Assembly (NCBI GenBank): GCA_044598425.1
Contig: CP172536.1
Coordinates: forward strand, 2,294,001 to 2,358,000
DNA length: 64,000 nt
Direction: 5' to 3'
Source of the DNA: JAEVLT01 sp044598425
GTDB taxonomy: Bacteria > Bacillota > Bacilli > Bacillales > Cytobacillaceae
Part shown: positions 57,552 to 64,000 of the stretch, piece by piece
Numbering within the stretch: the stretch's first letter is position 1
Layout: each line of letters begins with the position of its first letter
The notes under the pieces: generated by a model
Databases searched by the model: none
What the model was told of the DNA's origin: nothing
Seen by the model: only the letters and a program-made list of their open reading frames with translations
Made by a program: the position numbers and the translations under genes

Positions 57552-58469
57552 TTATAGTATAGAAATTTCCTTAAAATCTTCTGCTATATCTGAGTTAGGG
57601 AAAATTCCCTTCGCTTCGTTCACTAACTGCGCCAAGAAATTGCGATCATAACGGGAGCTGATATGCGTCAAGCAGAGCGCTTTGCAGCCCGCCCGCTTTG
57701 CAATTTCGGCAGCTTGATGAGTGGTTGAATGAAAATAATCGTATGCGAGTTTTTCTTCACCTTTTGCAAAAGTAGCTTCATGGATCAGCAGATCAGCATC
57801 TTTCGCTAAATAAACCGCATTAGCGCAAAAACGGGTATCACCAAGAATCGTCACGATTCTTCCCTTTTGCGCAGGTCCAAGAAACTTGCTCGAATCAATC
57901 ACCCTGCCATCGTCCAATACAACTGGTTCTCCATTTTTAATTTTTTTATAAATTGGCCCCGGTGCAATGCCCACTTCTTTTAACTTATCCGCAAGCAGCA
58001 TTCCCGGCTTGTCCTTTTCCACAATTCGATACCCATACGAAGCAATGCCATGGTCCAATAGTCGTGCCTCTACACTGAATTGATCATCTTCAAAAATCAT
58101 CCCCTCTTCGATTTCAACCATTTTTAATGGATATTTTAAATAGGACTGGCTAATTGCCAGGCTCACCTTTATATATTCTTCAATTCCTTTTGGACCATAC
58201 AAAGTGACTTCACTATCACCGCCTTGAAAAGATCGGCTTGATAATAATCCTGGAAGGCCATATAGATGATCCCCATGAAGGTGGGTAATGAAAATCTTTT
58301 CGATTCGTCGCGGCTTAATCGATGTATGTAAAATTTGGTGCTGGGTCGCTTCTCCGACATCAAACAGCCAAATAGCCCCCCGCTCTTCCAGTAATTTTAG
58401 GGCAATGGATGTGACGTTGCGCAGCTTTGCCGGAACTCCCGCACCTGTTCCTAAGAAAAAAATATTCAC
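57552..58469 (-). CDS. rnz: Ribonuclease Z
   Basis: A 305-residue metallo-beta-lactamase fold endonuclease that removes the 3' trailer of tRNA precursors lacking CCA. The HxHxDH motif is HLHGDH (about 63-68), GTGAG lies at the N-terminus, and later ligands in GDTRFC and LTHISSRY are visible. It lies beside zwf (divergent), as in B. subtilis yqjK-yqjJ. Confidence 0.96.
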   Translation of the reverse strand: MNIFFLGTGAGVPAKLRNVTSIALKLLEERGAIWLFDVGEATQHQILHTSIKPRRIEKIFITHLHGDHLYGLPGLLSSRSFQGGDSEVTLYGPKGIEEYIKVSLAISQSYLKYPLKMVEIEEGMIFEDDQFSVEARLLDHGIASYGYRIVEKDKPGMLLADKLKEVGIAPGPIYKKIKNGEPVVLDDGRVIDSSKFLGPAQKGRIVTILGDTRFCANAVYLAKDADLLIHEATFAKGEEKLAYDYFHSTTHQAAEIAKRAGCKALCLTHISSRYDRNFLAQLVNEAKGIFPNSDIAEDFKEISIL

Positions 58470-58722
58470 CCGAAAAACTCCTTTCTTCCGCCATTTGCAG
58501 GATGATTAACACTACTATAACACAAGTAGAATCATTCCTGCTTTGCATTGAGAAACTGTGATTGTTCGTTAGACTAAAAATGATCGCACACAATTTCATA
58601 CATTTATTGCATTATATTTGCGAAATCTATAAGAAACGGCTAAAATTTTATATTTGTAAGGCCAAATCAAAACGGCTTTTACATTGCTACATAAGAATTT
58701 ACTTGAAAAGAGGTCTTTTATC

Positions 58723-60231
58723 GTGAGTCAAACTGAAAATATGACTTCATTAATTATGATATTCGGGGCAACCGGAGATTTAGCCAAGCGCAAACTTTTT
58801 CCGTCCCTCTATCGCTTATTTGAAAGAGGTAGATTGTCTGAACGATTTGCTGTAATCGGGGTCGCAAGAAGACCGCTTTCGAATGATGAGTTTCAACAAT
58901 CGGTAAAGGACTCGGTTCAATCGGCTTTAGGAAAAGACGAGCGAATTGATGAATTTGCCTCCCATTTTTATTATCATTCGCACGATGTAACGAATTCAAG
59001 CTCCTACCAAACATTGAAAACGATGGCGAATGATTTGGACGAGCATTATCGTTTAGGGGGAAACCGGATTTTTTACCTTGCGATGGCACCTGAATTTTTC
59101 GGAACAATCGCCTTGCATTTAAAATCGGATGGTTTAACCGATGTGAAAGGCTTTAAGCGTCTTGTGATTGAAAAGCCATTTGGCCATGATCTTGCTTCGG
59201 CAAAAGAACTGAACGAACAAATCCGGACTGCATTTTCTGAAGATGAGGTTTATCGAATTGACCACTATTTAGGAAAAGAGATGGTCCGTAATATTGAAGT
59301 AATTCGTTTTGCCAACGCTATTTTTGAGCCGCTGTGGAATAACCGCTATATCTCCAATATTCAAATCACTTCAAGTGAAACCCTTGGGGTAGAAGAACGT
59401 GGACGATATTATGAAACAAGTGGAGCACTAAGGGATATGTTGCAAAACCATATGATGCAAATGGTAGCCTTGCTTGCGATGGAGCCGCCGATCAAGTTAA
59501 CAACTGATGAAATTCGCGCTGAAAAAGTAAGAGTGTTCCGTGCCGTTCGAACAGTGGAAGGTGAAGATGTCCACAATTATTTTGTCCGGGGCCAATACGG
59601 AGAAGGTACAGTCGACGGCAAACAGGTTCCTGCCTATCGCGATGAACCAATGGTCGACAAAGAATCAAATACCGAAACCTTTGTGGCGGGAAAAGTCATG
59701 ATTGATAACTTCCGCTGGGCTGGAGTTCCGTTCTATATTCGTACTGGAAAAAGAATGACAACGAAGTCCACCAAAATTGTTGTTCAATTTAAGGATATTC
59801 CAATGAATCTTTACTACCAGACAGAAAAGGTACTGAGTCCAAACTTGCTTGTGATTCATATTCAGCCGGAGGAAGGCATTACTTTGCATCTAAATGCAAA
59901 AAAAGCTGGCGGACATTTGGATGCGCAGGAAGTGAAACTTAGCTTTGCGAACCGGGGAGTAAATGGAATGAACACTCCTGAAGGCTATGAAAAGCTGCTT
60001 TACGACTGCATGCGCGGTGATGCAACGAACTTTACTCACTGGGATGAAGTTGCCTATTCCTGGAGCTTTGTTGATAAAATTTCAGCTGTATGGGAAAAGA
60101 GCAAAGAAAACTTCCCGAACTATGAATCGGGTTCAATGGGTCCAAAAGCAGCCGATGAACTTCTAGAAAAAGACGGCTTCTTCTGGTGGCCAGTAACAGA
60201 TCTTGATGTGGACAATTGCCAAGGAAAATAA
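58723..60231 (+). CDS. zwf: Glucose-6-phosphate 1-dehydrogenase
   Basis: A 502-residue enzyme, first step of the oxidative pentose phosphate pathway. Motifs are IFGATGDLAKRKLFPSLYRL (coenzyme binding, near the N-terminus), EKPFGHD, and the active-site RIDHYLGKE (about 177-185). The start is GTG after AGAGGT; the longer frame upstream begins in the promoter region. In B. subtilis gndA follows; here the next gene is polY1, so the second enzyme must be encoded elsewhere. Confidence 0.96.
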   Translation: MSQTENMTSLIMIFGATGDLAKRKLFPSLYRLFERGRLSERFAVIGVARRPLSNDEFQQSVKDSVQSALGKDERIDEFASHFYYHSHDVTNSSSYQTLKTMANDLDEHYRLGGNRIFYLAMAPEFFGTIALHLKSDGLTDVKGFKRLVIEKPFGHDLASAKELNEQIRTAFSEDEVYRIDHYLGKEMVRNIEVIRFANAIFEPLWNNRYISNIQITSSETLGVEERGRYYETSGALRDMLQNHMMQMVALLAMEPPIKLTTDEIRAEKVRVFRAVRTVEGEDVHNYFVRGQYGEGTVDGKQVPAYRDEPMVDKESNTETFVAGKVMIDNFRWAGVPFYIRTGKRMTTKSTKIVVQFKDIPMNLYYQTEKVLSPNLLVIHIQPEEGITLHLNAKKAGGHLDAQEVKLSFANRGVNGMNTPEGYEKLLYDCMRGDATNFTHWDEVAYSWSFVDKISAVWEKSKENFPNYESGSMGPKAADELLEKDGFFWWPVTDLDVDNCQGK

Positions 60232-60234
60232 TAG

Positions 60235-60270
60235 AAAAAAGCACATGTTGCATTTACATGTGCTTTTTCT
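60235..60270. terminator. Terminator after zwf
   Basis: A 12-bp stem (AAAAGCACATGT/ACATGTGCTTTT) with a T run, between the convergent zwf and polY1. Confidence 0.9.
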
Positions 60271-60286
60271 TTTTTAGACGGCCTTC

Positions 60287-61576
60287 TCATTCTTTTTCGC
60301 TTTTTTCGTGATCTGCATGTTTTGGAAAGGATCGTAAAAAATCTTTATTGAAGCTTGTTTCTGTTCCAATGTGATGTCCTGGATCTACATGATGCAGGCC
60401 TGCCGCTTCGATAATATTTTTCCCATATTTCGTACGGAGTTCCGACATTGCTCTTAACAAAGGTTCTTTCTGGGCTTCTTTTTCAAACGAAAACAAATCA
60501 AGCTGCTTGAAGGCATGTTCTTGTTCGACAAGATCGGAACCGGTAATTCCCAGAAGCCGAACGGGATCGCCGCTCCAATGCTTAAGAAGCAGCTTCTTGG
60601 CCAGCTCACCGATCTCTTCTTTTCGGCTGACCGCGTTACCAAGCTTTTTACTTCTCGTAATCGTTTTGCGATTTTTGTAACGAATGGTAATGCCAAGCGT
60701 GGTTGCAAGAACATTTTTCCGTTTTAGACGCGTTGAAACTTTCTCGGCTAACGAATCCAAGACAGAAAATAATTCCTGCTGATTGGCAATATCTTTTGGC
60801 AAGGTCGTTGAATTGCCAATACTTTTAAAATCAGAAACGGACTCTGGATCTACCGGCCGATGATCGATTCCGTTCGCGCGTTCCTTTAAGCGGACCCCGT
60901 TGATACCAAGCAGCGCTTTAAGTTGAATTTCATTCCCATTTGCCAAATCTCCAATGGTACGGATTCCGATTGCATCCAGCTTTCCTGCCGTTTTTTTGCC
61001 GACCCCGTGCATTTCGGCAGCAGATAACGGCCAAAGAACCTTCTCTATATCCCATTTGCGGAGCACGGTGATGCCAAGCGGCTTTTTCATATCGGAAGCC
61101 ATTTTCGCTAAAAATTTATTCGGTGCCACGCCAATGCTGCAGGGCAAATCAAGTTCATTCAAAATTCGTTTCTGAATACTTTCGGCGATTTCAAGCGGTG
61201 CTCCAAGTTCAAAGCTTTCGGTTATATCAAGGTACCCTTCGTCAATGGAAACGGGTTCCACCAATTGAGTATACTGTCTCAGAAGTTCAAACATTCCAAG
61301 CGATGCAGCCCGGTAGCGGTCAAAATTCGGCGGCTTCACAATTAACTGTGGGCACAGCTTTTTTGCTTCCCAAAGCGGCATTGTTGTTTTTACACCAAAC
61401 TTTCGCGCTTCATAGCTACATGTAACAATGATTCCCCTGCGTTCCTCAACATTTCCGGCAATCGCGAGCGGCTTTCCTTTTAAAGTGGGATCATATGCCA
61501 TTTCAACGGAGGCGTAAAAACTGTTCATATCAACATGTAAAATGACTCTTCCTTTTTTCGGATACATTTCATTCAT
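60287..61576 (-). CDS. polY1: DNA polymerase IV PolY1 (YqjH)
   Basis: A 429-residue Y-family translesion polymerase. The palm motifs are HVDMNSFYASVEMA and SIDEGYLDITESF; the helix-hairpin-helix is GVGKKTAGKLDAIGI, and QLDLFSF near the C-terminus is the beta-clamp binding motif. It is the second Y-family polymerase in the window. The start used (MNEMYPKKGRV) matches B. subtilis YqjH. It is convergent with zwf. Confidence 0.95.
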   Translation of the reverse strand: MNEMYPKKGRVILHVDMNSFYASVEMAYDPTLKGKPLAIAGNVEERRGIIVTCSYEARKFGVKTTMPLWEAKKLCPQLIVKPPNFDRYRAASLGMFELLRQYTQLVEPVSIDEGYLDITESFELGAPLEIAESIQKRILNELDLPCSIGVAPNKFLAKMASDMKKPLGITVLRKWDIEKVLWPLSAAEMHGVGKKTAGKLDAIGIRTIGDLANGNEIQLKALLGINGVRLKERANGIDHRPVDPESVSDFKSIGNSTTLPKDIANQQELFSVLDSLAEKVSTRLKRKNVLATTLGITIRYKNRKTITRSKKLGNAVSRKEEIGELAKKLLLKHWSGDPVRLLGITGSDLVEQEHAFKQLDLFSFEKEAQKEPLLRAMSELRTKYGKNIIEAAGLHHVDPGHHIGTETSFNKDFLRSFPKHADHEKSEKE

Positions 61577-61639
61577 ACCGGAACACTTCCTATAAATCAT
61601 CGCAGTAACTAGCTTAATTGTACCAAAATTCTATGAAAA

Positions 61640-61666
61640 GAAGCCACCGGTTTAATGGTGACTTTC
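61640..61666 (-). terminator. Possible terminator after the CheW-domain gene
   Basis: On the minus strand AAGTCACC pairs with GGTGGCTT (one G-U pair), followed by a short T-rich stretch. It overlaps the gene's last codons. Confidence 0.55.
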
Positions 61667-62110
61667 CATATAGTTTTGCAATTCTTTGAATCCATCTAAA
61701 GATCCGGCTAGGCGCTTAGGATTGATTAAGGTGACAAGCCCGCTTTCTAGACTTGCCACACCGGAAATATAGACTGTCTTGTTGTTCGCAATCAACGGAA
61801 CCTGTTTAATTTTTTCAGGGGCAATTTCAATAATTTCCTTTACCTCATTGACAAGAACTGCAAGTGACAGCTCATCTGTTTGAACGACAACAAATCTAGC
61901 ATTTTCATTTAGAGTTTGATAGCGGTTATAAAAAATATATTCTAGATCGACAATGGGAAATAGCTCTTCTCTTATTTCGATCATACCTTTTACATATTCA
62001 GGCATTTGCGGAATAGGGGTCATCTCCGTCAATTTTTCAATTGATACAACCTCTTGAAGCGGTATCCCATATTCTTCATTTCCTGTCTTAAAAACGACAT
62101 ATTTACTCAT
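61652..62110 (-). CDS. Orphan CheW-domain protein
   Basis: A 152-residue single CheW domain (KYVVFKTGNEEYGIPLQEVVSI, then VKGMIEIREELFPIVDL, then VASLESGLVTLI). CheW couples receptors to the CheA kinase. It lies away from the fla/che operon, between polY1 and a VIT transporter, where B. subtilis has none. It could be a second coupling protein. The AGGAGG site is 15 bases upstream of the ATG, farther than usual. Confidence 0.88.
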   Translation of the reverse strand: MSKYVVFKTGNEEYGIPLQEVVSIEKLTEMTPIPQMPEYVKGMIEIREELFPIVDLEYIFYNRYQTLNENARFVVVQTDELSLAVLVNEVKEIIEIAPEKIKQVPLIANNKTVYISGVASLESGLVTLINPKRLAGSLDGFKELQNYMESHH

Positions 62111-62309
62111 AACGAATTGTGTAAACCTCCTAAAAAATGATAGTATGTATATAAACAATACTATACCATGACTTATCCATAAAGTATGTTAATTTTTAAA
62201 AATAAAGAGCGTCAAAAGCTTCTTCAAAACTGGCTAAATATCCTTATTAACTGTATACTGATGTCGATTATAAAATTAACTATTTCCTCATGAAAGAAGG
62301 GAAAAAAAA

Positions 62310-63011
62310 ATGTCCAATAAGCACCATGACCATGTTGAAAAGCACTTCACAGCCTCTGATTTGATCCGTGATATTGTTATTGGTATGTCAGATGGCCTTA
62401 CAGTTCCTTTTGCGCTTGCTGCCGGTCTTTCAGGCTCCGTGGCATCAACAGCTTTAATTTTAACTGCAGGGTCAGCCGAAATAGCTGCTGGCGCAATTGC
62501 AATGGGATTAGGCGGATATCTCGCGGCCAAAACCGAAGCCGAACATTATGAAACAGAATTGCAGCGTGAATGGCGTGAGATTGAGGTTGTTCCCGAAAGA
62601 GAAGAAGAAGAAGTGGCCGAAATTTTTCGCGAATACGAATTAGAAGAAGAACAAATTCAATCGATTATTGCTACATTAAAAAAGAAGCCCGAGAAATGGG
62701 TGGATCTGATGATGAGATTTGAACTGGGCTTAGAGAAACCCGACCCAAGCCGTGCACGAAACAGCGCGATTACTATTGCTCTTTCATATATTTTAGGCGG
62801 ACTTGTTCCATTGCTTCCCTACTTTTTTATGGCACAGCCGATTTCAGGCTTAAAGGTATCGGCAGTAATCACACTGATAGCGCTCGCCATTTTTGGCTAT
62901 GTAAAAGGACGATTTACCGGAACCTCTCCGTGGAAAAGTTCTTTCCAGACGGCAATCGTCGGAGGGCTTGCAGCAGGGGCTGCGTTCCTTCTCGCCCGGC
63001 TTATTTCATAA
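62310..63011 (+). CDS. VIT1/CCC1-family iron or manganese transporter
   Basis: A 233-residue membrane protein with five predicted helices. The N-terminal helix pair contains IVIGMSDGLTVPFALAAGL and AEIAAGAIAMGLGGYLAAKTEAEHYE, the family signature, followed by a Glu-rich cytoplasmic domain (about 90-150) that in plant VIT1 binds metal, and three further helices. It probably exports Fe(II) or Mn(II). GAAGGG precedes the ATG. Confidence 0.9.
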   Translation: MSNKHHDHVEKHFTASDLIRDIVIGMSDGLTVPFALAAGLSGSVASTALILTAGSAEIAAGAIAMGLGGYLAAKTEAEHYETELQREWREIEVVPEREEEEVAEIFREYELEEEQIQSIIATLKKKPEKWVDLMMRFELGLEKPDPSRARNSAITIALSYILGGLVPLLPYFFMAQPISGLKVSAVITLIALAIFGYVKGRFTGTSPWKSSFQTAIVGGLAAGAAFLLARLIS

Positions 63012-63071
63012 AAATATACATAACTGCGAACTACGGTGCAGCTACTATTTCCCCCATTCCCTTATCTCCAT

Positions 63072-63107
63072 GAAAAATAGCACAGGAGCCCCTGTGCTAT
63101 TTTTCAA
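63072..63107. terminator. Bidirectional terminator between the VIT gene and yqjE
   Basis: A 15-bp stem (GAAAAATAGCACAGG and its complement) with a 4-base loop between convergent genes. Confidence 0.9.
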
Positions 63108-63121
63108 TCTTTGAATCCAAC

Positions 63122-64000
63122 TTATTGATTCACCACTTCATCGATGAGGGCTAAAACCATTTCTCCCAGCTTGTATAACTCCTCAAGTGGCATGCGTTCG
63201 TTTGTTGTATGAATTTCTTCATAGCCGACAGCGAGGTTGACAGTTGGAATATTGAAGCCGGCAATAACATTGGCATCGCTGCCGCCGCCGCTTTTTTGCA
63301 ATTCACAGCTGCGGCCGATTTTCGCTGCCGCTTTGCGGGCAAATTCCACCACTTGATCTCCAGCCCCGAATTTAAAGCCAGGGTACATTACCTGTACATC
63401 CACTTCCGCTCTTCCGCCCATTTGTTCCGCGGCAGACTCGAATGCTGTCTTCATTTTTTCCACTTGCACTTCCATTTTTTCAGGCACAAGGGATCGTGCC
63501 TCAGCTAAAATGTCAACACGATCGCAAACAATATTTGTTGCCGTACCGCCTTCAAAGCGGCCAATATTTGCGGTTGTTTCTTCATCAATTCGTCCAAGCG
63601 GCATTTTGGCAATGGCTTTTGCCGCAATCGTAATGGCAGATACACCCTTTTCAGGGGCTACACCGGCATGAGCCGTTTTTCCATAAATGGTTGCTTTTAC
63701 TTTTGCTTGTGTTGGAGCCGCGACAACGACATTGCCGACTTTCCCGTCACTGTCAAGCGCGTAGCCATACTTTGCTTTTAACAGAGATGGATCAAGAACT
63801 TTGGCTCCGACTAGGCCCGATTCTTCACCTACGGTAATCACAAACTGAATCGTACCATGAGGAAGATTTTGTTCTTTTAGAACGCGAATTACCTCAAGCA
63901 TGACGGAAAGCCCTGTTTTATCGTCAGCACCTAAAATAGTCGTTCCATCAGTTACGACATAGCCGTCCTTTATCGAAGGTTTCACTCCTTTTGCAGGTGT
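63122..64000 (-). CDS. yqjE: M20-family peptidase YqjE (tripeptidase), 5' end outside the window
   Basis: The C-terminal 292 codons of a zinc aminopeptidase (PepT/YqjE type); the frame runs on past the window edge, so the start is not seen. Metal and catalytic residues are visible: Asp in LGADDKTGLSV, Glu-Glu in TVGEESGLVGA, Asp in ALDSDGKVG, and a final His in EEIHTTNERM. The usual length is about 370 residues. The position after polY1 matches B. subtilis yqjE. Confidence 0.92.
   Translation of the reverse strand, partial: TPAKGVKPSIKDGYVVTDGTTILGADDKTGLSVMLEVIRVLKEQNLPHGTIQFVITVGEESGLVGAKVLDPSLLKAKYGYALDSDGKVGNVVVAAPTQAKVKATIYGKTAHAGVAPEKGVSAITIAAKAIAKMPLGRIDEETTANIGRFEGGTATNIVCDRVDILAEARSLVPEKMEVQVEKMKTAFESAAEQMGGRAEVDVQVMYPGFKFGAGDQVVEFARKAAAKIGRSCELQKSGGGSDANVIAGFNIPTVNLAVGYEEIHTTNERMPLEELYKLGEMVLALIDEVVNQ

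Noticed and set aside
62160..62309. Mn riboswitch before the VIT gene
   Set aside because: No yybP-ykoY-type conserved sequence or fold could be recognised in the 150-base leader.

Overview
The window is chromosomal DNA of an endospore-forming Bacillaceae species (Bacillus sensu lato). Nearly all of it follows the Bacillus subtilis gene order from ypbE to yqjE, and it carries sporulation, respiration and cell-envelope genes typical of that group. Species cannot be named from the sequence alone. A family I pyrophosphatase, a VIT-family transporter, an HMG-CoA lyase and a CDGSH protein are additions to the B. subtilis layout. I saw no rRNA, tRNA, CRISPR array or transposase gene.

Layout. 1-4.4 kb: LysM protein ypbE, CPBP protease ypbD, short RecQ helicase (recS), ypbB and ferredoxin. 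4.5-8 kb: pyrophosphatase, an M23/LysM peptidase, and the ECF sigma factor SigX with its anti-sigma RsiX behind a recognisable ECF promoter. 8-14.4 kb: the redox cluster resA-resB-resC (cytochrome c maturation) and resD-resE (two-component system), all on the minus strand, with a dispersed repeat between resD and resC. 14.6-22.7 kb: rluB, dacB-spmA-spmB behind a SigE-type promoter, a superoxide dismutase, ypuI, scpA-scpB, ypuF and ribT without the rib operon. 22.9-23.5 kb: a frameshifted gene for an exported protein. 23.7-31.3 kb: lysA, a reduced spoVA operon (AA, AB, AEa, AF; AC, AD and AEb absent), spoIIAA-spoIIAB-sigF and dacF, with SigG-, SigH- and SigF-like promoters. 31.4-36 kb: pdp, punA, drm, xerD and yqzK. 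36.1-38.7 kb: a MITE-like repeat, fur with PerR- and Fur-like boxes, spoIIM, a relic of a PHP-type endonuclease Q (YqxK) gene, nudF and a very short MciZ-like gene. 38.8-45.1 kb: yqkF, yqkE, HMG-CoA lyase, yqkD, yqkB, a CDGSH protein, yqjX, DNA polymerase polY2 with a LexA-like box, and yqzH.

45.2-52.3 kb is the accessory part. A 5'-truncated EamA transporter borders an AT-rich island with an AbrB-type antitoxin/RelE-type toxin pair, the tail of a SpoIIM-like membrane protein coupled to a tubby-like protein, and small ORFs. After it come a YqcI/YcgG protein, a YbfB-like MFS transporter with a possible TetR-type operator, paiB, a truncated histidine phosphatase, a small ScdA-N-like protein and a mercury-type MerR with its operator but no merA. 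52.4-64 kb returns to the conserved backbone: yqjQ, yqjP, a proline T-box leader with proI, the old yellow enzyme namA, a membrane protein whose start abuts a truncated repeat, rnz, zwf (without gndA), polY1, an orphan CheW-domain protein, a VIT transporter and the incomplete peptidase yqjE.

Together the genes form several sporulation modules (forespore SigF control, cortex peptidoglycan, germination and DPA proteins, the engulfment protein SpoIIM, the FtsZ inhibitor MciZ), the ResDE respiration system, nucleoside salvage, and two Y-family polymerases. The least expected features are the gene losses and relics: the spoVA deletion, the EndoQ relic, the degraded exported protein, the truncated transporter and phosphatase, and the lone MerR.
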